64,000 nt of DNA. Origin: Corythucha ciliata. Taxonomy: Eukaryota > Arthropoda > Insecta > Hemiptera > Tingidae. Every line of letters starts with the position of its first letter. The stretch's first letter is position 1. A program made the translations under genes and the position numbers. Location: contig CM075941.1 in NCBI GenBank assembly GCA_038030265.1, positions 57,389,952-57,453,951 on the forward strand. Direction: 5' to 3'. Below, piece after piece: positions 21,296-32,989 of this stretch. The notes beneath the pieces were generated by a model. That model did no database searches. It saw nothing but the letters and a program-made list of their open reading frames with translations, and was not told where the DNA came from.

Positions 21296-24200
21296 ATGTC
21301 GGTCTCTGTGGGCGTTTGTTTTATTTGTCGCGAGAGCCTGGAAGAAGGGCAGACTATCATGGTCAAAAAACGCGGAATTGAATCATTGATCGAAGTGTGA
21401 AACGTGGCCTTGTGGAGAACGAACAGTTTCTTCAAAATCTGGAGGAAGTAACTGTGCATCAAGCATGCTGGAAACGCTACACAGCAGCGAAGAATGTAGC
21501 AGCATCCGTTCGGCGTGTAGGTGAGCCAACCCCAGGTCCTTCCCACGAAAGCAGAAGGACTTCTAGATCGTCGATTGCCACTTCTAACATTCGGAGTATC
21601 TGCTTTCTTTGTGGAGAAGTAATTACCCAAGAATTTTTAGAGACCCAGAAGAAAAAGCCTCCGTCATCGCGAAACACTGTTATCACTGTACAAAAACTCA
21701 GTATGAAAGAGAGTATTATGCAGCAAGCCAGACTTCGAGGAGATGAGTGGGGCCAACAGGTTATGAGTCGTCTTGTATGTGAAGATATGGATTTGGTAGC
21801 TGCAGATGCCAGGTACCATAAGTTATGTCACAAGAAGTTTTACCTGCCTCTTGCAGGTAAAACTCGGAAACGAGGGCGTCCTACTTCCTCATATGTACAA
21901 GATGCAATGGAGTACATTTACTCACATATTTCTGAAAACAGAGACGAAAGCCAGTTCCTGCTGTCTGACCTCATTGAACAGATCGAAGGCGATGAAGTTC
22001 CAGATATGAGAACAATAAAAGAAAATTTGAGTACAAACATTCAAGTTTTATTAATGGCCGACTAGTTTCGGAGTAGACTGCACTCCATTTTCGAGGCCGA
22101 AACAAATCTCTTTGACAAACGTCTCACGCAAAATTCCCAAAAATCCCGGCGACGGATGTACAAGGAAACTTGTTTCTGTACTCTTGTACTGTACTTGAGA
22201 GTACAGAAACAAGTTTCCTTGTACATCCGTCGCCGGGATTTTTGGGAATTTTGCGTGAGACGTTTGTCAAAGAGATTTGTTTCGGCCTCGAAAATGGAGT
22301 GCAGTCTACTCCGAAACTAGTCGGCCATTAATAAAACTTGAATGTTTGTACTCAAATAATCTTTAATTACTTAATATTAATAACATTCACGAAACTCTTA
22401 AAAATTTAATAAAAGAAAACCTGACTCGTCATTATGGGGACAAAATTGTCATTACAGAAGGAATGGCAGGCCGCAGAACGTTCATCTGTTTTAAAGAAGA
22501 CCAGCACAAAATTTTACACAACAACTGGTACAATGAAAAAAAAAAAGGACCCTCAGGAGGAGAGGTTGAGAGTTGTGAGGGCTGCTGGGGAGATCGTACT
22601 GCAAGATATCCGCTCTCGAATGTACAATTCCACCGAATACCCTTCTTCTGATTCGTTCTTGCAGAAAGTCGATTCGGGGATACCTGAATCGCTAGAATTG
22701 TTCATTGAAACAATCGTCCTAAAACACAAACGGTCTGATCTCCTCATATGGAAGAAAAAGTGTCTGGCTTTCGCTCACGCTCTCATATCAGCTGCACGGC
22801 CAAAATCATTCGTTTCTCCTCTGTTGACAGGTGTCGGAGCGTATTTGTACAGGAAATTCGGTTCAAAACACCTTGTGAACCTATTGGCTTCTTTCGGGTT
22901 TTCGTGTACGTACACAGAGGTCCAGCGTTTGGAAAGTTCGGCAATAGTGCGGGCCGAAGGTTCACCGCCTGTTGAGAAAGGAGCCTTCGTACAATTTGTT
23001 TTGACAATGCGGATGTCAATGTAAATACTCTTGACGGTGAGAATACTTTTCACGAGATGGGTGGGATCATGTGTGTGATGCCAAAATCTGCAGTCCTACC
23101 GGACCAACCCATCCCTCGACTGAAAAATTATGTGCCAGCAGCAACAATTGGCTCCTTTGGGTCCTCTCAAATACTGCAATGCATGGCCAAAAAAAATGCT
23201 GGTTTGTCAGCTATTCAGATCAATAAGTTACAAGAACATGGTAAAGTATTGCCGTTGCCACCTGACCTGGTTTGGTTGTATGGTAAATGGACAGGTAACA
23301 ATGATGTGGGGGGCTGGAACGGTTTTATGGAGATGGTGACACAGCACCTTAGTTTCCAGTGTTCTAGGATAATTTTCCTACCATTCATTCGTGCGCCACC
23401 TGCAGATTACAGCACCATCGTCACCGCTCTGGAAGATGCCAGAAAAAGAACTGAAGCCCATTCACAAGATACGTGTTTCACCACATTTGATCAACCCCTC
23501 TACATGAAGGCACGAGACATCGTAGAGAGTGGAAATCATCCTGAATTCAATAAGTTAGTTGTGCGGCTAGGTGGATTCCATCTCATTATGTCGTACATGG
23601 GTTGTATTGGTGCAATCATGGCGGGTAGCGGGCTGAAGGAGCTTCTGACGACCATTTATGCAGAGCAAAGTGTTGAAAAAATGCTCACAGGACACGCCTA
23701 CTCGAGGGCTGTCCGAGCACACATTTTGACCAATCTTGTGCTGGGAATGACAATAATGGATGAGATAGAGTTCACCTCTGCAGAGAGAAGAGAAATGGAG
23801 GTCATACTAAGTGGTATTGACATTCTCAATGCTGAAGAAAATGATGTTTTTCACGTGGTTTCCTGCAAATTCAGAACTGCATTGGACAATGTTGAGCAAA
23901 ATGGACCGACTTCGAAGCTATGGGCTCAACACTATCGCATGACCACTCTGTTAAAAAGGTTCATTCAGGCGGAGCGAATGGGTGATTGGGAGAGCCATCT
24001 TCAATGCATAGAAATGATGATACCCTACTTCCACGCAGCAGGCCATTTGAACTACGCCAAAAGTGCACGGTTGTACGTACAAGACATGGTGGACTTGAAG
24101 CAACGAATGCCTCCGAGTGAATATGAAATGTTTACGAAAGGTGCATTTACCATCCGTCGCTCTGAAAAATTTTGGTCCGGCCTATGGTCAGATCTTACTA

Positions 24201-26154
24201 TTGAGCAAGTACTGATGAGGTCACTGAAGAGCCAGGGAGGACTGACCCATGGAAGGGGAATAACAAGCAGTGTATTGTCTCGATGGACTCAAGGAATGGT
24301 TTATATGCTCAATATTTGCAACGAAGTCGAGCGTTTTAGTACAGCAGCTTTACGAACCACATCAGAGCAACATGTTGACATGAGGCAGACCCAAGTTTCC
24401 CGAGACACGGCGGATGCTGAAAAACTGAGGAAGTGGTTCAGCGTTCATCCACCATTTCCAATCAGTGATCAGTTAGCTTCCATTTCCAGCGGCTTGGTTG
24501 GAGGGTCCGATGTCAATTCCCACCTAGCGTATGAGCTGGGAATGGAAGGGGCAAAATCATTAGTGGGGGGCACATTTGGGACAGTGAAGTTGAAACGGAA
24601 AGACAAGGTGACCACGCTGGCTTCTCTCACCAGGTCCATCAAAGTGCAGAAAAAACGGGTGGATGTGGAGCCCCTGACGATTTTTCAGCGGGTGTGCATA
24701 ACTAAACGATCCGAACACCAACTGAAGGAACACTTTAAGTTCGAACTAGCACCATACCCGATGGCATTATTCAATGACGAGGGAATGAGGAAGGGCACCA
24801 AGGCGTCATTCTGTGCTGCATTCACCCCTCTTGAAGAAAACATAACTTTTGATGGTGCCTACATTGTGGTAGATGGTGGCTACCTTCTCCACAAAGTCAT
24901 ATGGCACCGTAACGAATCGGTAAGAGCGGTCGTTGCTGGGTACACCACATTCATTTTTAACCACTTTGGCCCCCATGCTACAGTTGTCTTCGATGGATAC
25001 CCAGACAACGCTACTCTTAAGAGCACTAAAAGCGCTGAGCGCTCTCGGCGCAGCGCTGAGCGCTCTCACAGGCGATGTCATTTTTGACGAGAACACCATT
25101 ATCAAAGTCCCACAAGAAAAGTTCTTGTCCAACGAGAGGAATAAAAGACGTCTAATTCAACTGCTGATGATAGAACTTGAGAGTGCCGGGATCTCCACTA
25201 AACAGGCCCAAGAAGATGCTGATGTCCTCATCGTGGACACTGCAGCATCAATGACGAATGATTTCCCTAGAGTATTTATTATAGGAGAAGATATCGACCT
25301 CCTCGTCATCCTCCAGGGGCGTTATGCACACATCAAAAACATCTATCTCCATAAAAGTGGCAGAGGTAGTTCACCCCCCACTCAGTACCCTTCGTCTTCC
25401 TTCAAGAGTGGTAACATCATTTTACCAACCCCCGAATGTAAACTGGTGTTCCATGCACTAAGCGGCTGTGACACCACCTCTGCCATATTTTGGATCGGGA
25501 AGATGAAGCTGTGTTCCGTCCTGCAGCAGCACCCAGAATTGATAAGATACCTGGAGGCGTTCCTGAAACCTGATGCGACCCCTGACGAAGTGGAGACAGC
25601 AGGTGAATTTCTGCTCATGGCTCTGTACGGAAGAGATGGCCGCCAGCCCCTTCACGTTCTTCGATGCTCCCTCTTCGTGAAAGCTTCGGCCAACACAAAG
25701 ATTAATTTGGCTCGACTACCACCCACTAAAGAGGCGGCAAAACTCCACTCTTTCAGAACATATCACCAAGTTCAAAAGTGGTTGGGTGTAGAGAAGAGTC
25801 CCACGGATTGGGGATGGACCACCTCTGACCAGGGCCTCCTTCCTGTTCCCACGACTCAGCCCCCAGCTCCTCCTCTTCTGCTCAAAAGCCTCTCCTGCAA
25901 GTGCAGAAAGGGGTGCAGCACTTCCTGCTCTTGCAGGAAGGCAGGCATGAAGTGCTCCTCGCTGTGCAAACACTGCGAGGGAAAAAACTGTACAAACCTT
26001 CCTTCCATCGAGGACTTGGACGTGTGACGTCGATGATGAGTGTGAGGAAGAAGAATTATCGCCACACCACAATGATGACTCCCATCCAGCCACCGCCGAA
26101 AGTGAACAAACCTTGGACGATTCCCCGCTCGCCCAAAAAGTACCCAAAACTTGA
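21296..26154 (+). pseudogene. Very large mobile-element protein with PIN/FEN-like nuclease and CXC domain, decayed
   Basis: Starting at ATG 21296 (SVSVGVCFICRESLEEGQ), frames join across lesions to about 1,480 residues. In order: two Cys/His modules (CFIC...HQACWKRYTAAK, then CFLCGE...ARYHKLCHKKFY, to 21,845); a charged middle; DNADVNVNTLDGENTFHEMG (about 23,003-23,062); a long conserved region to 24,800; a nuclease-like part with DGGYLLHKVIW, VVFDGYPDN, EDADVLIVDTA, GEDIDLLVILQ and HALSGCDTTSAIF (24,870-25,495), which follows the acidic-residue layout of XPG/FEN1 PIN nucleases; and a CXC (tesmin-like) cluster (CKCRKGCSTSCSCRKAGMKC, 25,890-25,998), then an acidic tail. Lesions: frame changes near 21,395, 22,545 (A-run), 23,003, 25,060 and 26,025, and a 394-bp insertion at 22,026. 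I recall such large ORFs from invertebrate genomes but know no function. The role in transposition is inference. Confidence 0.7.
22025..22357. repeat. Perfect-looking 159-bp inverted repeat (hairpin) inside the large gene
   Basis: Arms 22025-22183 and 22199-22357 are reverse complements around a 15-base loop. The insert plus a 50-base AT-rich tail is flanked by a 12-bp direct repeat AATAAAAGAAAA (22014-22025 and 22408-22419). Removing 22026-22419 rejoins the surrounding protein sequence (MRTIKEN to LTRHYGDKIVITE). Confidence 0.85.
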
Positions 26155-26405
26155 TGGAAAAAAAAAACACACACGAAAAAAACAAACCTTTATTTGTCTA
26201 AAAATGATTATATTTCTCATTTTTCTACGCACAACTGTGTCATTATGCCATTGGATTTTGTTTGTTATTTCTCGAATAAATATCATCAGTGTAAGTACCT
26301 ACATATTAAGTTATATTAGTGTGATGATTTGATGTACACGGTATGATAAGTTTCAGTTTTTGTGAACAAAAAGATCCTACTAGAAAAGTTGTTTTTCCTT
26401 GCCCT

Positions 26406-27642
26406 CTAACCGCAATACGATATCAGTTTTTGGTTGACTTTCATTGTAATATTGTAGGTACAGGCTGGTCCTAATATGAAGTATGATGATCTATTTCCTG
26501 CTTGACTTACTAAGCTCTGGAGAGGTACGGCGAAGTTAAGATTGTTTTCTAAATTTACCGACGAAATATGCCAATCACTTTTGCTAGTTATTAAATAATT
26601 ATGAAGGAGAACACAAGTATATGTGATCAACTCAACCTTTTCAACCGAGAGAGGGATTGGATTCAACAACATTCTGAACCTGTTCGCCATAATTCCAAAT
26701 GCGTTTTCCACTGTCCTTCGTGCCCTGCTTAATCTAAAGTTAGAAATCCTTTTCTCCTGTGTCAAGCCTCGCTCAGGATACGGTTTCATTAAATTTGACT
26801 TCAGTGGAAAGGCATCATCTCCCACAAAGACATAAGGTAATTCATGAGGGAATCCAGGCAAACTGGTTGGTCCTGGTAAATTCAATCCACCCGATTCAAG
26901 CCGCATACCAATAATGCTTTCCCGGAAAACGGTTGCGTCGTGGTTTCTGCCATTCTTCCCTATATCCACGAATAAAAATGTGCATTCTGCGTCGACCAGC
27001 CCGAACAGAATAATACTGTCGTTTCCCTTATAGTTACGAAAAAAGGAGCCGTCCTTCCGAGGGGGCAAGAAGGACACGTGTTTCCCGTCAAGTGCCCCGA
27101 GACAAAGAGGAAACTGCCAGTTGGTTTGAAATTTAATAGCAATCTCCTTCCATCTTTCTTCATCAGATGGCAGTTTTACGAAGTCCTTCAGCACTGACAC
27201 TAGTGCTTGACACGTAGATGTAACAATTTTGGACAGGGTATTTGGAGCGATCCGTGTGGAGTATCCAAGATTCCGAAATGAATTGCCTCTCTCATCACGG
27301 TGTCCTTCTTCTCAATTATTGGAGTTACGAGACAAAGCAAGGCGTTTAACTCAAGCTCGGACATTTGAACGAAATTGTCAAATGATAAAGGATCCTCGGG
27401 CCTTGAACACGGAACAGGTACTAGAGAACACGTGGAAGGCACTGCAATGTAATTAATGCTTACCGTAGTTCGTTAAACAACATATGTAGAACCCCTTGAC
27501 TACAGTCTCTTCTCTGTAGCCAAGAACGGCTCCACAAACGTCTCTTTTACATCCCATTGCGATTTTTCTCAATTTCATGCAGAAGAACATACAACGCAGC
27601 AGCCTGCCTCCTACGAATTATTGCACATATCACACTGTTCAT
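26406..27642 (-). pseudogene. HARBI1-like PIF/Harbinger transposase, decayed
   Basis: The long frame 26406-27200 carries the DDE_Tnp_4 nuclease: LGALDGKHVSF (first Asp), FVGDDAFPL (second Asp) and RARRTVENAFGIMANRFR (Glu), with NGRNHDATVFRES between. Upstream (27,200-27,442) in another frame are SFDNFVQMSELELNAL and IIEKKDTVMREA, then a junction near 27,283 where a segment typical of the family is missing and the frame changes before NSFRNLGYSTRIAPNTLSK. A first exon (ATG 27640-27642; RRRQAAALYVLLHEIEKNRN, then RLWSRSWLQRRDCSQG) contains one in-frame TAA near 27,550 and ends at a GTAAGC donor near 27,467. The catalytic triad is kept, but the gene is broken. It would cut and paste elements with TWA target sites, matching the TTA flanks of its host element. 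Confidence 0.85.
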
Positions 27643-27859
27643 TCAAAGACTATGCTTGCTTGAACGATGACAAATTGAGAGAAGCAAAAAACAAACGCCA
27701 TGAACCGTATGTGATATTACGGAGAAGCAATACGCCGCAAAAGTTTGACGTCACGGTGACCAGTTTGGACTCACAACAAACAGTATCGCTTCGCAACATT
27801 AAAAAATGCATTATGGGTTCATTTTGTTTTGTTTTTTTTTGCAACTTGTGAGATTTCAG

Positions 27860-28405
27860 GCGTGAATCAGTGTTCTTCTAAATTTGAGCTCTGAATTAGC
27901 ACATTTTCGCGATTTTATCCGCGAGTTAGCGTTTTTTCCCCAATTTTAGCCGTGATTTAGCGATTTTATCCCGTGAATCAGGGACTTTCTTAATTTCAAC
28001 CATGAATCAGCACTTTTCCTCACTTTTATCCGTGAAAAAAATCGTTTTATCCCGCGAAATAGTGATGTATCTCAATCTTTTGTCGTGATTTAGCGTTTTT
28101 CATAATTTTAGGTGCGGGCTAATTTTATCCGCAATGTAGGCAGCATTTTTACTTTACAAATTAGCCATTTTTCTCCATTTTAGCCCCGAATTAGCCTTTT
28201 TCTCAATGTTAGCCACGAATTTTTGTATTACTTTTAGCCACGAATTTGCTTTTTTTCTCAATTCACTCGTCAAATGGCTTCTAAATATCACGAATCAGTT
28301 ATTTCTTGTCAATTTTGGACTGCAAGTTGCATCGAGAAACCGATAAACATCGCTTTTGTTTACTTTTAATCACAAATGTATCGCTTTTTCCAAGCATTTT
28401 GCCAC
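27860..28405 (-). repeat. 30-bp minisatellite array 4, reverse orientation
   Basis: Units such as TTTTAGCCACGAATTTGC and TCCCGTGAATCAG in the reverse sense of array 1. It lies inside the 9.55-kb element, upstream of the transposase, so it is probably a later insertion or capture. Confidence 0.8.
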
Positions 28406-28927
28406 GTAAGGCCCCCCACACATGAGTGCGCCTTTTCAGAGTAGCGATTTCTTGGGCAGAATGTAATAATCAGCTACTCAATTTGCTGAGCTTCGGCAAC
28501 ATTCAATTCTCGAAGTCGCATGCACTGAAAATCGTCGAATGGGGCCAAATCACCGTATAATCGGGTGATGACAACCAGCCTAAAAGACGCCCCTTATTCT
28601 CAGTTCGAATCTCCAGTTCAAATATGAGATGTCCGTTCTTACGTATTGTGCTCAGTTATATTATTTTGTTGTTCTTTAATTTGGTAGGTTACTGCGAAAT
28701 TTCAATACTACCACCCCTTATCTATGCCTAGCTAATTAACACACTATGAATGTAGTAGATCATTTGAACACGAGTCAAATTAAAGAAATTCAATAGCTAT
28801 TGTGCGGCTTTTAGGCCATCGTATCCTGAAATTCCATTGATACAATATTGTTTTGCAAATTCCTACGCGATCACGAATAAGTTGTCTTCTTGGAATAAGC
28901 ATTTCATTTGAATTAGTAAAGACGCCA
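28406..28927. other. Non-coding interior of the 9.55-kb element
   Basis: Begins with TAAGGCCCCCCACACATGAG, which looks like one end of another GGCC-type MITE; the partner end was not found. No gene seen. Confidence 0.4.
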
Positions 28928-29035
28928 AAGCCGGGTTCAGACGGAGTCGTCAGCTGGGAGAGAGCTCTTCTTGTTTAAGACGGAGACATTACAAGTAGTG
29001 CTCTCGCTCAGTTCACGACTCAGTGTGCCCGGCTT
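28928..29035. mobile_element. Short MITE, about 108 bp
   Basis: Inverted ends AAGCCGGG...AGACGGAGTCGT and their imperfect reverse complement ending CCCGGCTT. Flanks are CAA and TAA, so the duplication is imperfect. The arms match over about 40 bases with several mismatches. Confidence 0.6.
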
Positions 29036-29454
29036 AAAAATATAGTCGTCGAAGGCGAAACCACAGTGAACCTCCATAGCACTTCTGTGAGGCTCTTTTG
29101 TCCGTTTGTAATGATGCTATTTTCTCTTCCCAGACGTTACTCCGCGGTGGTTTTATTTTGTTACAGCAGATTCATATTAACACAAAAAAAAGACCGGACT
29201 CTTGACCATTTAATAGCGCACTCTCTCAATTACAACGTACTGTAACTTTGGCACAATGAACCGGGGTGAAAATTTTCATTTTCCGTTGTCTTGTACAAAA
29301 ATAAATAAATAAAGTCACTGACGATCAGAACTCGAATTTTAATCACTTCTCAGAGCAAAAAACTAGAAAAACAACAAATTGAAAGATTACTCGGGAAAAT
29401 AATCACAGGGGTAGAATGCCAAGAATTGAAAGGCTTATAACAATTTTTCCCTTA

Positions 29455-30070
29455 GGCCCTCCGCACACGGATTGTCTTTCTCTAGAAGTGGATTCGTATT
29501 TTTCAGCGCAAGATTACCCACACGCGGGTCGACGCGTCTTCAAAGCGAATTAACCTATTCTCGTCCTCCTAGAATTTTCTTGGGCTTCAAGAGTTTTGAA
29601 CGGGAAAAATCAAGCGAAACGAGTGCCTTGTCAATTCTTTATTGACACTCGCCGGCTCCCCGTTTCGTTTTAGTGCCCAGAGAAGTCTGGACGGGTTCAA
29701 CATAATGTTTTTCAACATTCTTGAATCGGTGTTTCTAGTTCTTTTGCCCCACAATTAAATAGCTGACAGTGAAAGTTTCGTTCCAAGTACGAGTGTACCA
29801 CGTACCCGCACAACCGTATTGGTTTCTGATTGGCGATGCCAAATGTACAGTATCGCGTCCTCCTAGTAACAGTCGGATTATTTACCTAGTCGTATAGTTC
29901 ACAGTAAAAAAGTGTCACTGACCAAAATTGTCGATACATGGAACTCCCTCATTGTAGACCCGTGATTCACCCTCTTGGATAAGTTTCGAGAGTGGAAAAA
30001 TTAGAATCCTCTGCTAGTCGAGAAAACCCGTTTCCACTTCGAGTCAGTGACGACTCGAGTGCGGAGGGCC
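29455..30070. mobile_element. MITE, 616 bp, TTA target duplication
   Basis: The ends are GGCCCTCCGCAC (29455) and its reverse complement (to 30070), flanked by TTA at 29452-29454 and 30071-30073. The interior holds no gene; it is rich in CGAGT/ACTCG motifs. Confidence 0.75.
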
Positions 30071-30399
30071 TTACTTGTCTTGATCGGATTCACGGGAAGT
30101 ACCATGAAGTATTTCTAAGGGAGTAGTATTCCTATTCCTTGATAAGAACCGTTTGGTCATTTTCTTTGTAAGACACCCAATTTTATTTCCCTTCTGGGGA
30201 AAAAACAATGTGTCGTTATATTGAAGCATGATTGAAGAGTGGAAGGTATCATCGAGAAGGTTATGCGATCCGCCAGCAATAAGAAATATTGCATCGTGTG
30301 AACAGTCCTGCTTTCGATCCAGCACTGCTCAACGTGCTTGGAAATTAGCTCACTGGAAAACTAGTTTTAAAAATTGCATCGTGTGCACCGGGCTTTAGT

Positions 30400-30930
30400 G
30401 CTGTTGAACAATTTAAACAGCAATTTCATAGAGCTGGATCATTGTAATGAGAAATTTCACTGGTCTGCCTCCTTTTAAAAACAAATGTTCGCAGAGTTGG
30501 CCCTTTACAAACCCAGAGCCGGCTCCCTACTCGTGACTCATTAATGCAAATTTCACGCTGTTGATTCGTTCAAAAGGTAATTTCGTTGAGTTGGCTAATT
30601 ATAAACTTTCAGGGCTAGCTCCCGAGGGCGGAATAACTTGCAGGTTTCGCTGCATCGAAGACAGCATTTTTCCGCTTTTGACCCTGCTGCATGACTCGTT
30701 CAAGAAACCAATCTCACTGGGTTGGCGCACTAGAAAAGAAGCAAAAGTAATGTCTGTGGATTTAGTAATTTCGAGCTCGATGAGTTCTTTCCACGTCGAA
30801 ATTTCAAGGATTTGGCACTTACAGACTCACTTTTCACAGTCTTTCAAAAGCCCATTCAAAACTAATTTCGCGTCTTTGGCTCACACACATACACACACAC
30901 CCAGGGCTTGGCCTCTTCAAAATTGAAATT
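30400..30930 (+). repeat. Degenerate minisatellite, right flank of the 9.55-kb element
   Basis: Irregular units of about 40-60 bases with AATTTC(G/A)...GAGTTGGC and CTTTTAAAA/CAAAAGG. It matches the repeat type to the left of 20,842, suggesting the transposon landed within it. Ends in a short CA run about 30,884-30,899. Confidence 0.5.
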
Positions 30931-31689
30931 TTGTGTAGTTAGCACGAGGGGCGGGTGCCAGTTTCAGCAACAGGTATAAATAGACTCCTTAAACTGGACT
31001 GTCCGGCTCAAAAATGACCGTCCCCCCCCCCCTTAGGAACTGCCAAATTGACGTGAAGACTGTCACGTCTTTTCTGAAACCTAAATTTTCGGGTCAAAAC
31101 GACCAGTTTTATCCCCGGAAACTTATGAATCTTGATTTTTTGTTAACCACAAAAACAGAAGCTTCCCTTAAAGTGATCAAAAAAAAGGCGTTCAGTCTCG
31201 TTCTAGTTGGTTTTGCGTGTTTTCTTGATTCTGGAGCGCCCCCCCCCCTTCCATGGGGGTCCGTGCACGAAGGCTTTTTGTTGGCCTTCAGGTCAGTGGC
31301 ATTGCTAGGGCACATAAAGCCTCTTGCGTAGGTCTATTTGATGCGTTAAAAAAAAAAAAAAAAAGAAACAGTTCCGGTTTGACTGGTTTGAGCGATTCGA
31401 GTGTTTCTGTGGGTATGAGAATTTTTGCGGTTTAAGCATTCCAGTGTTTTGAGTTTTTCTGCGGTTCATGCGGAGCTTTTCTATGGCTGGAGCTTCGTTT
31501 TGTTTGGAAGAAATACAGCGTTTGTACCCGGAAAATTGCTTTCAGAGTAGCAAATTATACGCTCCGGCTCATTTGTCATTAAAGCATATTCTTATGGCTC
31601 GTAAGCAACGTCCGGCCCGTAATTATTTCAAGGCACGAAAGACCAGTTTAGTAATTTTTGTCCCATTGACCCTCTTTGTTTTTGGCGAA
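30931..31689. other. Low-complexity and repeat-like sequence, no gene
   Basis: C-runs (31,021-31,031 and 31,239-31,248), an A-run (31,349-31,364) and short irregular repeats. Small frames here are unconvincing. Confidence 0.45.
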
Positions 31690-32010
31690 TGGAGCTGTTA
31701 GTTTTGTCAATTTTAGGGTGTGGTAATAGCCAGTTGGGCCATTTTTAGGACGTGGGTTTGGCTATTTTTAAGTGTGAATAGCCGGTTTGGGCATTTTAAG
31801 GGCGTGAATAGCCTGTCCAAGGCATGAAAATTTGATAATTTTTATGGCACTAATAACCAGTTAAGCTAACCAGCATGGTCATTTCTAGAGCGCGAACGGT
31901 CAGTTTCGCCATCCCTAGAAGGGCGTGGAATAATCCCGTCACAGCAGTCTGGGGCACGACATGATCAGTTTGCCATTTTTGGGGGCGTGAATGAAGAGTT
32001 TTTAGGGTGT
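31690..32010. repeat. Degenerate tandem repeat of about 35-40 bp
   Basis: Repeated GGGCGTGAATAGCC / TTTTTAGG...GTG motifs spaced 35-40 bases. Different unit from the 30-bp family but similar style. Confidence 0.5.
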
Positions 32011-32989
32011 GTATTAATGTGGAGCGCATAGCATACAAGAAATACAAAACCTGTGCTGCAATTTCCAGTTTTTTGTCTCTTATTTATGCAATAAAATAAC
32101 TCTAGGATTAAATTTCCAATCATTTGAGAAGACAGACATTTGATTTAGGTGAAAATTAGTGGTGAAGGAACCCGCTTTAGGACTCAACGGCTCATTCCAG
32201 AGGTCAGAGTGCTATTTATTACAGAAAAATATGTTTGAGAAAGGGGGGGGGATTCAATTTTTGCTTGCTAACCAGCGCCATTTTAAAAAATGTTGAGGAT
32301 CTCCAAGGTGAAGAGAGCAGGGTGCTTTGATAGGGACGATTTTCGCACCCATCCAGTCAACGCAGGTGCGTAGGCAGCCCTTGAACCCCCCCCCCTCCCA
32401 CAGGGGTGAGCATGAAGATGTTTAGAGACCTTAACAAAAGCACCAGGTAGTTCATTAATCATTACATCAGAAATAGGCACAATAAAATCGTCAAATTCTT
32501 CCCCGGAAGCTGAGTTTTCATAAAAAGGGTCGTAATTCATCAAAAACTAATGTTGTGCATATCAACATATGATTGACTCTTCCTTGTTATGTTCTTTTTT
32601 AGAAATACATTTTGTTGAACCGAGATCTTTTTTATTCAACAACTGATGTCAGAAGTGGGATCATCGTTGGAAAACTATCGGTTTTAGCCTTATGTTCAAT
32701 TCCTTCAATGATTTTCTATCCAAAAACTGACAATGCTTTCCCCAGAAATCGATATTTATAGCAAAGCGAGGCTTGGCACTCAATTACACGCGGTGTCCGA
32801 CTTTTCATCAACGTCTTGTCTGAGAGACGTAAAAATCTTAACATTTTTTAACCGAACAATAATGATTTTTAACTCAAAACTGCATGCCTGCAAATTAGCG
32901 CCTTTTTTCCACTATGTCGTCGACTTGCGGCGATGTATTTACAAATTATACCAACGATTTATTGGCATTTTAGTCCATTCTGACCATAG
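32011..32989. other. No confident gene
   Basis: A minus-strand frame 32,400-32,543 (NYDPFYENSASGEEFDDFIV and onwards) has coding-like composition but no recognised domain and ends in a poly-C region. Otherwise AT-rich. Confidence 0.35.

Larger units (their letters stand above)
20845..30394. mobile_element. PIF/Harbinger-type DNA transposon, 9.55 kb, with a large second gene
   Basis: Terminal inverted repeats of 25 bases with one mismatch, AGCCC(A/G)GTGCACACG... ending in CAATTTT, lie at 20845-20869 and 30370-30394. They are flanked by TTA on both sides (20842-20844 and 30395-30397). Each end also carries a second, internal copy of the GTGCACACGATGCAAT core (about 20,966 and, inverted, about 30,287-30,303). 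A TTA duplication and a HARBI1-type transposase inside (26406-27642, minus) fit PIF/Harbinger. The other gene (21296-26154, plus) converges on the transposase gene. Later insertions include a minisatellite block, two MITEs and a hairpin. The ends are seen directly; joint mobility of the two genes is inferred. Confidence 0.75.

Noticed and set aside
30071..30325. 84-residue minus-strand frame
   Set aside because: Lies in the non-coding right end of the 9.55-kb element and shows no domain.
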